Of a stretch of 64,000 nt of DNA, positions 37,057-45,422 are shown in pieces. A program made the translations under genes and the position numbers. This DNA is from Anaerolineaceae bacterium. GTDB taxonomy: Bacteria; Chloroflexota; Anaerolineae; Anaerolineales; Villigracilaceae. The notes under the pieces were generated by a model. It had not been told where the DNA came from. It saw nothing but the letters and a program-made list of their open reading frames with translations, and made no database searches. Within the stretch, counting starts at the first letter, position 1. Every line of letters starts with the position of its first letter. The stretch is from positions 348,717 to 412,716 of the forward strand of contig WOUS01000002.1 in assembly GCA_009772985.1 (NCBI GenBank), written 5' to 3'.

Positions 37057-37536
37057 ATGGAAACTTCCCGCATCCTTTTCATCCACGGCTCCGAAAGCAA
37101 CGGCCAGACCTACAAAGCCCAGGCGCTGCGCAAGACTTTCCCCGGTCTCGTTTCCCCGGATTTCACCGGACCGCTGGCAGTGCGCATGGCGCAGATGGAG
37201 TCCATCGTCAAGGATGATAATGGCTGGACGCTGGTCGGTTCCTCGCTCGGGGGGCTGATGGCCGCGCTTTTTGCGACGCAGCATCCGGGACAAGTCTGTA
37301 GACTTGTCCTACTGGCCCCGGCCTTGAACCTGCCTGAGTTCTCCCGCCGCCTGCCAAAACCGGTCAACATTCCCACCCTCCTGATCATCGGCAAAAAGGA
37401 CGATGTCATCCCCGGCGAGGCCGTCCGGCGGCTGGCGAAACAAGTTTTCCCCAAACTGACCTATCTCTCAGTGGACGACGATCACCGCCTGCACTACACT
37501 GCCGACCGGCTGGACTGGAAAGCGCTGCTGGGGTGA
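37057..37536 (+). CDS. Small alpha/beta hydrolase (YqiA/RBBP9-like)
   Basis: 159 aa. LFIHGSESNG (oxyanion region), nucleophile Ser in VGSSLGGLMA, and a C-terminal DDDHRLHY with the likely catalytic His. It is a compact cytosolic esterase-like fold; the substrate is unknown. Residues 78-84 (GQVCRLV) are encoded by a perfect palindrome, GGACAAGTC-tgta-GACTTGTCC (37288-37309), the same element that forms the tandem array at 3539. Frame is kept. Predicted leaderless transcript. Confidence 0.85.
   Translation: METSRILFIHGSESNGQTYKAQALRKTFPGLVSPDFTGPLAVRMAQMESIVKDDNGWTLVGSSLGGLMAALFATQHPGQVCRLVLLAPALNLPEFSRRLPKPVNIPTLLIIGKKDDVIPGEAVRRLAKQVFPKLTYLSVDDDHRLHYTADRLDWKALLG
37288..37309. repeat. Palindromic repeat P1 inside a coding sequence
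   Basis: Perfect 9-bp arms with a tgta loop, identical in arms to 3539-3559. It lies just after the nucleophile strand-turn of the hydrolase gene. Confidence 0.8.
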
Positions 37537-37611
37537 TGGCACGTGCGCTGACCGGTCTCACAGCCCGACTGCGTTACAGAATCCATCGGCCTTTCAACCG
37601 CCAAATAAAAC

Positions 37612-37640
37612 AGAGCCTGCACCATCGAAGTGCAGGCTCT
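37612..37640. terminator. Bidirectional terminator between convergent genes
   Basis: AGAGCCTGCAC (37612-37622) with GTGCAGGCTCT (37630-37640); A/T-rich on both sides (AATAAAAC and TGATTT). Confidence 0.8.
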
Positions 37641-37663
37641 TGATTTCAACCATTCACAAGCCC

Positions 37664-38629
37664 CTAAAATGTGAGCACCAGTTTTTTTCGCTCCAGCCAG
37701 TAGGCGATTGCGATCACTCCGGTCACCAGTACGGATATTTCCGTGACCACCAGCCAGAACGGTGCATCGGCGTATAAGATGGGAAGACCCGGCAGGAACA
37801 GGATGCCAATCAGCGCATAATGGATGATGTAGAGGGCAAAAGCATTTTGTCCGCAGGCGATCAGGGCATGGAAATTCATCCGCAGGAAGCGCGCCAGCAG
37901 GTCAACCAGGCCGAAAACCAGACCGCTGGTGCCCAGGCTGATCAAAACATAAGAGGCCGTGGCGCGATGCTCGCTGATCGGGACGATTCCCGCCAGGGCA
38001 ATGCCGGCCGCCAGCGCCAGGAACACAGCCAGCGGGAAGTAGAACTTCCGCCCCCGGCCTGGATCATGGTACAGGTCGGCAAAAACCGTGGCGAGGATGA
38101 GCATCGTCGCCCAGGAAAGCGAACCATAGAAGCCGCCCATGGACCAGCGCAGGACGCCATCCAGCCAGAAACGGTCAAGCAGCAGTTGATAAACCGCCAG
38201 GGATGCCAGCCCTGCCAGGGCGCGGTACAACGTCGGCAGGCGGATGACCGCCAGTGTCAACATCCCCGCCACGCCGATCATTTGCAGGATGCCCCAATTG
38301 ATCCAATCGGGATCGTTGACAAAGCAATATTCGATGGCGCTGATCAACGCCCCGGCGCCAAAAATCATCAAATACCGCTTGAAGAATTGTCCATATGTTT
38401 TAGACAACCCGGAACGCTCGGCGCGGTGGGAAAAAGAAAGGCCAAAAGTCAAACCGATGGCAAAAATGAATAGTGGCGCCCCCAGATCAGAAGGGGTCAG
38501 CCCGATATCGAAGGAGCGTTTCAGCCAGTCCGGGATCAGCTTTACGCCGGTGATGTAATGCCCCGCCACCATCGCCAGGATGGCCAGGCCGCGGAACTGG
38601 TCTATCGAAGAGATACGGTTTGTGTTCAT
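37664..38629 (-). CDS. Multi-spanning acyltransferase-like membrane protein
   Basis: 321 aa with about nine to ten hydrophobic helices. The N-terminus SSIDQFRGLAILAMVAGHYI is the signature start of the acyltransferase-3/HGSNAT (heparan-alpha-glucosaminide acetyltransferase-like, DUF1624) superfamily, with the conserved Arg and His on the first helix. Such proteins move acyl groups across the membrane onto sugars; the acceptor is unknown. AAAGGA precedes the ATG. It stands alone between terminators. Confidence 0.75.
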   Translation of the reverse strand: MNTNRISSIDQFRGLAILAMVAGHYITGVKLIPDWLKRSFDIGLTPSDLGAPLFIFAIGLTFGLSFSHRAERSGLSKTYGQFFKRYLMIFGAGALISAIEYCFVNDPDWINWGILQMIGVAGMLTLAVIRLPTLYRALAGLASLAVYQLLLDRFWLDGVLRWSMGGFYGSLSWATMLILATVFADLYHDPGRGRKFYFPLAVFLALAAGIALAGIVPISEHRATASYVLISLGTSGLVFGLVDLLARFLRMNFHALIACGQNAFALYIIHYALIGILFLPGLPILYADAPFWLVVTEISVLVTGVIAIAYWLERKKLVLTF

Positions 38630-38720
38630 GGCTTTTTCCTTTGAAGTACATAACACCGCGATGTTCAATCGGGTTTCGCCCGTTTCCCATTCCTTTCCAG
38701 GATAGTGAAATAAATGATTT

Positions 38721-38745
38721 CGGGCGGCAGTCAAACTGCCGCCCG
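38721..38745 (-). terminator. Terminator of the AOR operon
   Basis: CGGGCGGCAG (38721-38730) and CTGCCGCCCG (38736-38745). On the minus strand, AAATCATTTATTT follows the stem. Confidence 0.75.
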
Positions 38746-38755
38746 ATTTCGTTTG

Positions 38756-38980
38756 CTATCCTCCGCCGACCACTGCCAGCAGCCGGACGGTATCCCCTTC
38801 TTGAATCACGTAATCTTTCGTTTGCATTTCGTCTTTAACGGAGACCATCGCCACCAATTCAGGCTTGATGCCCAACGAGACGAGGGTATCACGTACACTG
38901 CGTCCCGGCTCGACGGTGAATTCGTCCTGCCCGCCAATCAGGATCCTCAGCGACGCGCCCAGGCGCAGGGTGGCAGGCAT
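38756..38980 (-). CDS. MoaD/ThiS-type sulfur carrier linked to AOR
   Basis: 74 aa, beta-grasp protein ending VVGGG. It starts 1 nt after the AOR stop codon, so translation is coupled. In AOR operons a MoaD-like protein is common and is thought to supply dithiolene sulfur for the tungstopterin cofactor. No MoaE follows it. Confidence 0.85.
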   Translation of the reverse strand: MPATLRLGASLRILIGGQDEFTVEPGRSVRDTLVSLGIKPELVAMVSVKDEMQTKDYVIQEGDTVRLLAVVGGG

Positions 38981-38981
38981 T

Positions 38982-40805
38982 TCAGGCGACCACCGCGCTC
39001 AGGCCGAGGCTGGCGATCGTTTCGGGTTTCGGCAGCCCGTCCGAGGTCCAGCCGCGCTGCTCGTAGTACATATCCAGCAGTCGGTTGACATCCTCGAATT
39101 TGGTAATCTGGCCCTTGGTGGCGCCGCTCGTGGGCGCTTCCTCGTAGAAGCGCGGGGACGGCATGTCCCAGGCGCGGCCAAAGCCTTCGTTCTCGCGCGC
39201 CCAGTAGAGGCGGGTCAGGTTCCAGATGCGTTCGCCGACCTTGTCCAGGTCTTCCCAGGAGCGATGGACGCCGGTGATGGCTTCGAGCGCGGGAACGTAG
39301 AGGTCGCGGTCAATGCCCAGTTCCACCCATTGCAGGCGGCAGCCGCCCAGCACGTCGAACATCGGGCGGAAGTTTTGCAGCCAGATGACCCGCGCCACCT
39401 TTTCAGGGACGACCTTCTCGCGGCCGACTTGCAGGTCATAGGTGATGGCCCACGAGCGGTTGTGGTGCGCGCCCACGTCGCAGGTCATGTAAGCCAGCAG
39501 CATGGCGGTGGCGTTGTGAGTCGCATAGCCCGATTGTTCCATGCCTTTAACCTGGATGGCAAACTTCTCGCTGCCCTTCCCCACCTTTTTGGAAGCGCGC
39601 TTCACGCCTTCGGCAAGCAATGCGCCGAAGCCTTCACGGCGGGCAATTTTCTCGATGAGCGTAAAGGTCGCTTCGATATTGCCAAACTTGAGGTCCAGCC
39701 CGTCGGTGTCCTTCTTGGTGAAGATGCCCTTTTCGTAACATTCCATCGCCCAGCCGATGGCGTTGCCGGCGCTGATGGTGTCAATGCCCAGTTCGTCGCA
39801 CAGTAGGTTGGCATGCGCGACCGCCTCGATGTCATCAATCCCAAGGTTGGAGCCCATCAGTCCAATAGTTTCGTATTCCGGGCCTTCGACGTAATTATCG
39901 TATTTCTTATTACGGCTGTACTTCCCGCACGGGCAGGGGCAGCCAAAGCAACCCTTGTCGGTGATGACGATCTTCTCGCGCATCACCGGACCGTAGAGAT
40001 TCTTCCCATTTTCAAAGGAGCCGGCGCTGAAGTTGCGGGTGGGCAGCGCGCCAACCTCGTCGCACCAGGAGACGACAATAGTTGTGCCGTAGCGCGTCCA
40101 TTCCTTCAAGCCCTCGGCGTCCTTGCAAGCCTTGTAGAGCGCCATGCCGGCCTTGCGATAGGCGTCCTTGTCCGCCACCGGGATGGACTTCGTCCCGTGG
40201 AGGACAATCGCCTTGACCTTCTTGGAACCCATCACCGCGCCCACGCCGCCGCGTCCCGCCTGGCGGCCGTAGTCGTGGTTGATGCAGGCATAGGGGACCA
40301 TGTTCTCGCCGCCAACGCCGATGACCGCCACCTGGAACTCTTCGCCGAGTTTTTCCTTGAACTGCTTCTCGACCGCAAACGTGGACTTGCCCCACAGGTC
40401 GGAGGCGTCGCGCAGTTCGATCTTATCGTCGTCAATGAAAAGGTAAACCGGCTTCGGGCTTATGCCCTCCAAAATGATGCTGTCCAGCCCGGCGTAGCGC
40501 ATCTCCGCCGTAAAATGCCCGCCCATCGAGGCGCTGGCGTACCCGCCGGTCAGCGGGGCTTTGGTTGTCCAGTCGCATTTTCCGCCGCCGGGGATGAGCA
40601 TTCCCGAGATCGGGCCGCTGGAGATGATGAGTTTATTCTCCGGCCCCAGCGGATCGGCGCCCTTCGGCACTTCCTTGAGCAGGAAATAGATCCCGAAGCC
40701 GCGCCCGCCGATGAAATCACGCGCCACGTCCGCCGGGGTCGGGTCCTTCGAGACCGTTCCGTCCGTCAGGTTCACGCGCAGGATTTTTCCACCATAGCCA
40801 TTCAT
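38982..40805 (-). CDS. aor: Aldehyde ferredoxin oxidoreductase (tungsten family)
   Basis: 607 aa, normal for the family. N-terminal GYGGKILRVNLTDG; domain 1 has the pterin-binding GGRGFG and a GKCDWTTKAPLTGGYASASMGGHF stretch typical of AOR; the [4Fe-4S] Cys set includes CFGCPCPCGKYS and a distal LGGC. It should oxidise aldehydes to acids, or reduce acids with low-potential ferredoxin, using a tungsten bis-pyranopterin. It lies between a polyferredoxin gene and a MoaD gene in one minus-strand operon. Substrate range is not predictable. Confidence 0.93.
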   Translation of the reverse strand: MNGYGGKILRVNLTDGTVSKDPTPADVARDFIGGRGFGIYFLLKEVPKGADPLGPENKLIISSGPISGMLIPGGGKCDWTTKAPLTGGYASASMGGHFTAEMRYAGLDSIILEGISPKPVYLFIDDDKIELRDASDLWGKSTFAVEKQFKEKLGEEFQVAVIGVGGENMVPYACINHDYGRQAGRGGVGAVMGSKKVKAIVLHGTKSIPVADKDAYRKAGMALYKACKDAEGLKEWTRYGTTIVVSWCDEVGALPTRNFSAGSFENGKNLYGPVMREKIVITDKGCFGCPCPCGKYSRNKKYDNYVEGPEYETIGLMGSNLGIDDIEAVAHANLLCDELGIDTISAGNAIGWAMECYEKGIFTKKDTDGLDLKFGNIEATFTLIEKIARREGFGALLAEGVKRASKKVGKGSEKFAIQVKGMEQSGYATHNATAMLLAYMTCDVGAHHNRSWAITYDLQVGREKVVPEKVARVIWLQNFRPMFDVLGGCRLQWVELGIDRDLYVPALEAITGVHRSWEDLDKVGERIWNLTRLYWARENEGFGRAWDMPSPRFYEEAPTSGATKGQITKFEDVNRLLDMYYEQRGWTSDGLPKPETIASLGLSAVVA

Positions 40806-40815
40806 ATCCGCCTCC

Positions 40816-41226
40816 TTATGCCTTCGCCGCTTCGGTCTCGGAGATCCAGAGCGCGCTCGTGCCGCACACCAACACGCAATCGCCGCACAGGTCGCACTTC
40901 CAGGCCGTGTTCGCCACGAGGTCCGTCTGGACGAACATCACGCCCTCCGGGCATTCCGGCACACAGGCCTCGCACAGGGTGCAGTCGGCAGGATCCACGT
41001 AGTAGGCGCCCTTCTCGTTCAACTTGATGGTCTCGGTCGGGCAGACTTTGGCGCAGTCGCCGCACTGCGTGCAGACCTTGACCTCGTACACGCCGGGCGC
41101 GGGAAAGTGCGGCGCGATGACGATGGCCGCCTTCTTGGGATTGTTCTCGCCGAACAGGTTGAGCGAACACGCCACCCGGCAGGCGTTGCACCCCGAACAC
41201 TTGGAACTGTCCACGTATAACCGCAT
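40816..41226 (-). CDS. Polyferredoxin-like electron partner of AOR
   Basis: 136 aa with 16 Cys in four clusters: CSGCNACRVAC, CTQCGDCAKVCP, CTLCEACVPECP, CDLCGDCVLVCG, so up to four [4Fe-4S] clusters. It resembles AorB/HycB-type subunits that pass electrons between AOR and ferredoxin or NAD-linked partners. ATG 41226 with GAAAGGAG upstream; aor follows 10 nt downstream. Confidence 0.9.
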   Translation of the reverse strand: MRLYVDSSKCSGCNACRVACSLNLFGENNPKKAAIVIAPHFPAPGVYEVKVCTQCGDCAKVCPTETIKLNEKGAYYVDPADCTLCEACVPECPEGVMFVQTDLVANTAWKCDLCGDCVLVCGTSALWISETEAAKA

Positions 41227-41358
41227 AAGCGACTCCTTTCTCTGATCGTTATTCTGATTATACAGTTTAATGCCCGCTTCCAGCGCGGGAAAGAGACATC
41301 CTTCCTCTTTTCGCACGCAAGCCTTCCTAAATTCCCTGCACTACCGGCAAGAATCATC

Positions 41359-41364
41359 TATAAT
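41359..41364 (+). promoter_or_regulatory. -10 box, leaderless arrangement
   Basis: TATAAT with a 6-nt gap to the ATG at 41371. Confidence 0.55.
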
Positions 41365-41370
41365 AGGGGC

Positions 41371-41802
41371 ATGGATAACCGCATCGGACGCATTGGCACA
41401 TTTTTTATCCTGATCGGCTGCGTGCTGGTCGCCCTCTTCATCGGATCGGTGATAGGCAAGGGGTTCAACGTGCCCTACCTCCTGCTGGGCGCGGTGGCCC
41501 TGCTCCTTGGATTTTCCCTCCGCCGCCGCGCCGCTCCCCCTCCCTCCAATGGGCGCATCGGCACTTTTTTTATCCTGGTCGGATGTGTGCTGCTCGTCCT
41601 TTTCGCCGGGTCGGTGATTGGTGGGGAGTTCAATATTCTCTATCTTTCGTTGGGCAAGGTGGTTGGCGAGGGGCCCAATATTCTCTGTCTTTTGCTGGGC
41701 GCGGCTGCCATGTTCCTCGGCATTTCCGTACTCAAGGCAAACCGACGCTCCCGCCAACGCCGTGAAGAAGGACAGCAAAAGAAAGATCAGAAAAAGAAAT
41801 GA
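41371..41802 (+). CDS. Membrane protein with an internal duplication
   Basis: 143 aa. The block GRIGTFFILxGCVLxxLFxGSVIG occurs twice (about 6-30 and 61-85), each followed by a YLxLG stretch, giving about four to five membrane helices, then a charged tail (RRSRQRREEGQQKKDQKKK). Unknown family. It overlaps the CoA-transferase A-subunit gene by 4 nt (ATGA), so it is translated with it. Confidence 0.65.
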   Translation: MDNRIGRIGTFFILIGCVLVALFIGSVIGKGFNVPYLLLGAVALLLGFSLRRRAAPPPSNGRIGTFFILVGCVLLVLFAGSVIGGEFNILYLSLGKVVGEGPNILCLLLGAAAMFLGISVLKANRRSRQRREEGQQKKDQKKK

Positions 41803-42701
41803 CCAAACTCACCCCCCTCTCCGAAGCAATCGCCAACCTGGTACATGACGGCGACACCATCTACGCCGCCGGGTTCACTCACCTCATCCCCTTCGCCGCC
41901 GGGCACGAGATTATCCGCCAGCGCAGGCGGGACCTGGTGCTTGCCCGCGCCACCCCCGACCTGATCTACGACCAGATGACCGCCGCCGGGTGCGCCCGCA
42001 AGGTTATCTTCTCGTACATGGGCAACCCCGGCGTCGGCTCCCTGCGGCTGGTGCGCGCCGAAATCGAAGCCGGGCGGCTGGAATGGGAGGAATACTCCCA
42101 TTTCGGGATGATCTCCCGCCTGCAGGCCGGCGCGGCCGGACTGCCGTTCATGCCCATGAACCAGACCGGCGCCACGGACCTGGAAACTGCCAACCCGCTC
42201 ATCCGGCGCGTCGCCGACCCCTACGGCGGGCGCGACGTGGTCGTCGTCCCGGCGCTCAACCCGGATGTCGCCATCGTTCACGTCCAGCGCGCCGACGCCG
42301 AGGGCAACGCCCACATCTGGGGCATCATCGGCGAGCAGAAAGAGGCCGCCTTCGCCTCGAAACGGGTCATCGTCACCGCCGAGGAGATCGTGGACGCGGC
42401 AGTCATCCGGTCCGACCCGAACCGGACACTCATCCCCGGCTTCATCGTGGACGCCGTCTGCCACGTGCCGTACTGCGCCCATCCGTCCTACACGCAGGGG
42501 TACTACGACCGCGACAACGCCTTCTACCTCGAGTGGGACAAAATTTCCGCCGACCCGGCCGCCGCGCAGAAATGGCTGGAGGAATGGGTCTACGGCGTGA
42601 AAGACCGGGAGGCGTACTGGCAGAAACTCGACCCGCAGGTGCGGGAGCATCTCAAAGTCAGCCCTCGCCTCAGCGAGGTGGTGAATTACGGACGATACTA
42701 A
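41799..42701 (+). CDS. CoA-transferase family I, subunit A
   Basis: 300 aa. Subunit A features are DGDTIYAAGFTHLIPFAAGHEIIRQ, LDLVLARATPDLIYDQM-type region, MGNPGVGSL, and YDRDNAFYLEWDKISAD at the C-terminus, matching the glutaconate/3-oxoadipate CoA-transferase alpha type. It should pair with the B subunit at 45423 to move CoA between organic acids. Normally the B gene follows directly; here three other genes lie between. Confidence 0.88.
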   Translation: MTKLTPLSEAIANLVHDGDTIYAAGFTHLIPFAAGHEIIRQRRRDLVLARATPDLIYDQMTAAGCARKVIFSYMGNPGVGSLRLVRAEIEAGRLEWEEYSHFGMISRLQAGAAGLPFMPMNQTGATDLETANPLIRRVADPYGGRDVVVVPALNPDVAIVHVQRADAEGNAHIWGIIGEQKEAAFASKRVIVTAEEIVDAAVIRSDPNRTLIPGFIVDAVCHVPYCAHPSYTQGYYDRDNAFYLEWDKISADPAAAQKWLEEWVYGVKDREAYWQKLDPQVREHLKVSPRLSEVVNYGRY

Positions 42702-42704
42702 ACC

Positions 42705-43652
42705 ATGCCCACATTCTACCGCCAGGCTCAGGAAGATAAATTCACCGGTTCCCCGGCTTACCTGGAATCGCGGCAAAGCGCGTTCCGCAACGACCAGGCC
42801 AGCGGCCTGATCGAGATCCAGGCCACAGCCGAAGACCGGATCGTGCTGCTCTACGCCGACGGACTGCTGGCCGGGTCCTACCGCCTCGGACCAGACGCCC
42901 GCACGCGCATCCCGGCGAGGGAGATCGCCTCCGGCTGGGACAAGCCCGAAGCGCCCATCCGCACGGTCAGCCTGCCCGACCCGGCCGGGCGCTCCCTCTG
43001 GCTGGCGCTGGAGAGCCGCACAGTCGGCAGTCAGGAGGTCCGGGACGCAGCGGGCTGGAACCGGTTCATCGAATCGAGCGGCGAGAATAAACTGAGCGCC
43101 CTGGTGGAGATCAACTCCGAACAATGCGACGGGTTCCTGCACGTGCAGAATGGACTGATCCAGCCCACGGAGACCATTCTTTCCACCCCGCGAGGCTTCC
43201 TGCACAGCCTGGCAGAGGCGCAGGCGTACCTGGCCGGCCCGCTGAACATCCGCCTGCTCGAGCCGGAGAGCGCATCCCTGCCGTGCCAGTGCGCCCTGCT
43301 GCGCTTGAGCGCCACACGCTGGGGAAACCGCCTCCTGGCCCGCTATCTGGAACTGGTCGGTCAGAGACTCCTGCAAACACTTAACAGCAAATTGAATTCG
43401 ATGCTCGTCCCCTGGCAATGGAACATCCAATTGACGAATGTGAACATCATTGACCGGCATTTCTTCCCGAAGGTCGAGATGGCCGTACAGGCCTACCGCG
43501 CCCTGTTCATCACCATGAACGAACAGATTGCCGAGGTGATCGGCGGCATGCTCGCCCGTCGCCTGCTGGCCGAAACGTACAGCCAACTGGAACCGGAGGA
43601 AGTCATGCTCCTGGAATCCCGGACATTGACGCCGGTGGTGTTTGCGGAATAG
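42705..43652 (+). CDS. Hypothetical protein between CoA-transferase subunits
   Basis: 315 aa, soluble, no signal peptide or membrane helix. The N-terminal half looks beta-rich (IEIQATAEDRIVLLYADGLLAGSYRL), and the C-terminal half helical (LLARYLELVGQRLLQTLNSK). I recognise no family; the first part faintly recalls small sensor/response modules such as DUF4388, without firm support. It starts 3 nt after subunit A and ends 7 nt before the next gene, so it is co-transcribed. Confidence 0.7.
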   Translation: MPTFYRQAQEDKFTGSPAYLESRQSAFRNDQASGLIEIQATAEDRIVLLYADGLLAGSYRLGPDARTRIPAREIASGWDKPEAPIRTVSLPDPAGRSLWLALESRTVGSQEVRDAAGWNRFIESSGENKLSALVEINSEQCDGFLHVQNGLIQPTETILSTPRGFLHSLAEAQAYLAGPLNIRLLEPESASLPCQCALLRLSATRWGNRLLARYLELVGQRLLQTLNSKLNSMLVPWQWNIQLTNVNIIDRHFFPKVEMAVQAYRALFITMNEQIAEVIGGMLARRLLAETYSQLEPEEVMLLESRTLTPVVFAE

Positions 43653-43659
43653 GGCCGCC

Positions 43660-44526
43660 ATGACAACTCTCACAAAAAACCGGAAGCAGCCGCGGCCTCT
43701 CATGGTGATTGCCGTACTTGTCGCAACGGCCATCCTGGGTATTTTCGTTTATCTCTACCGGTACGAGCCTCTCCCTCTGGCCCTGAATGATTACCTGATT
43801 TACGGCATCATCCTGCTCGCCGCAATTGCAGCGGCAGCGCCGGGGACATTCCTGGCAGCGCAGTTCGAACATAGCGAACCGCCGCGCCGGGTCTGGATGA
43901 TTTTCACCGCCGGCTGGTGGTTCTGGGTATTGGGCGAACTGCTCGGGTTTTACTACCGCGCCAAATTCCCGGACGGGCTGCCGGAACTGACCCTGATTGA
44001 CCTGTGCTGGACGGTCGGCTATCTCCTTTTTGGGCTGGCCCTCTATTACCAATTCCGGCTCATCTATGGAAACCGGAGCAAGACCGGCCTATCGCGCTAC
44101 TTCATCATCGTGGGATTCACCCTGCTCCTGACCCTGGGCCTGACCACGCTGGCGCGCCGCTCCGGGCTGGGCGAGGGCTATACCTGGTTCAGCACCTACC
44201 TGTCCGTTTTCTACCCAGTCTGCGACCTGATGGCAGGGATTGCCGCCATCTGGCTTTCCATCCTGTTCGGGCGCGGCCTGTGGGGGCGCCCGTGGTGGGG
44301 CCTGATCGCTTTTGCAGTGGCAGATTCCATCAACATCTTCGACTGGCTGGGCGGACTCGAGGCGTTCCCCGTCAATACACAAAACATCCTGTATCTCGCC
44401 TCGGATACGCTGTACACCCTCGGCTACATCATCGTCGCTCTGGCGTTCCTGTCCAGTTACTGGCTGGTCTCATATCCGCCAGCCGGCGGCAGCCAGCCGG
44501 TTGCCCGGAATGCGCCCGCCTCTTGA
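43660..44526 (+). CDS. Polytopic membrane protein of unknown function
   Basis: 288 aa, about eight hydrophobic helices (for example VIAVLVATAILGIFVYLY near the N-terminus). WWFWVLGELLGFYYRAKFPDG and the helix layout resemble sensor-type integral membrane domains without an attached kinase, but no family is certain. ATG 43660 is chosen over TTG 43642. It lies in the operon between the two CoA-transferase subunits. Confidence 0.65.
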   Translation: MTTLTKNRKQPRPLMVIAVLVATAILGIFVYLYRYEPLPLALNDYLIYGIILLAAIAAAAPGTFLAAQFEHSEPPRRVWMIFTAGWWFWVLGELLGFYYRAKFPDGLPELTLIDLCWTVGYLLFGLALYYQFRLIYGNRSKTGLSRYFIIVGFTLLLTLGLTTLARRSGLGEGYTWFSTYLSVFYPVCDLMAGIAAIWLSILFGRGLWGRPWWGLIAFAVADSINIFDWLGGLEAFPVNTQNILYLASDTLYTLGYIIVALAFLSSYWLVSYPPAGGSQPVARNAPAS

Positions 44527-44558
44527 CGCGGGCCGAGAATGAACAACCCCGCGGCGCA

Positions 44559-45407
44559 ATGATCCCATCCCTCGACTTTGGCGGGAACGGCCCTGCCCTG
44601 CACTTCGCCCACGCCAACGGATACCCGCCGGAATGTTATCGCCCGCTGCTGGCGGGACTGTCTGCACATTACCACGTGTTCGCCATGCGCCAGCGCCCGC
44701 TCTGGCCGGACTCCCAGCCTGCCGCGATCAAAGACTGGCATCCGCTCACCGGCGACTTTTTCCGCTTCCTCGACGAACGGAATCCCGGCCCGGTCATCGG
44801 CGTCGGCCACTCGCTGGGCGGAATCGTCACCCTGCGCGCCGCCCTGCGCCAGCCGGAACGCTTCCGCGCCCTCGTGCTGATGGACCCGGTGCTGCTCCCG
44901 CCGGCCGGAATCGCGCTCATGCGCCTGGCCCGCGCCTTCGGCCTGTCCTACCGGGTGCATCCGCTCATACGCGCCGCCATGAACCGGCGCCGGGTATTTT
45001 CGGACCGCGACGAGATCATCCGCGGATACCGGCGCAAACCCGTCTTCCGGTACATGAGCGACGCCAGCCTGACAGCCTATGCCGAAGGGTTGACGCGCCC
45101 GCGCCCGGATGGACAACTGGAACTCGCCTACAGCCCGGAATGGGAAGCGCGCATCTACGTCACCGGCATGTGGCGCGACATGGACATCTGGCGCGGCCTG
45201 CCCGGCCTGCGCGTTCCCCTGCTCATCATCCGCGGCGCAGAGACCGACACCTTCTGGGCCCGCACCGGCCGCCTCGTCGAGCGAAAACAGCCGCAGGCGC
45301 GGGTCGTATCGGTGGACCAGTCCACCCATCTCGTGCCGCTGGAGCGCCCGGAAGAAGTGTCTGCACTCATCCTGTCTTTTTTGTCTGAAGCGCTGAAGAT
45401 CTCGTAA
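44559..45407 (+). CDS. Alpha/beta hydrolase
   Basis: 282 aa. Oxyanion-side HANGYPPECY, nucleophile in GVGHSLGGIV, acid near LLIIRGAETDTF, and His in DQSTHLVPLERP give a complete triad. It looks like a lipase/esterase-like cytosolic hydrolase. The start is uncertain: ATG 44559 lacks a clear Shine-Dalgarno, and an in-frame TTG at 44523 overlaps the previous stop. It is followed 15 nt later by the CoA-transferase B gene, so it may act on CoA or carboxylic esters, which is inference. Confidence 0.82.
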   Translation: MIPSLDFGGNGPALHFAHANGYPPECYRPLLAGLSAHYHVFAMRQRPLWPDSQPAAIKDWHPLTGDFFRFLDERNPGPVIGVGHSLGGIVTLRAALRQPERFRALVLMDPVLLPPAGIALMRLARAFGLSYRVHPLIRAAMNRRRVFSDRDEIIRGYRRKPVFRYMSDASLTAYAEGLTRPRPDGQLELAYSPEWEARIYVTGMWRDMDIWRGLPGLRVPLLIIRGAETDTFWARTGRLVERKQPQARVVSVDQSTHLVPLERPEEVSALILSFLSEALKIS

Positions 45408-45422
45408 GTCCGAAAGGAAAAT

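Noticed and set aside
41787..43733. 648-codon minus-strand open frame
   Set aside because: Antisense to CoA-transferase subunit A and the 42705 gene; shadow of GC-rich coding sequence.
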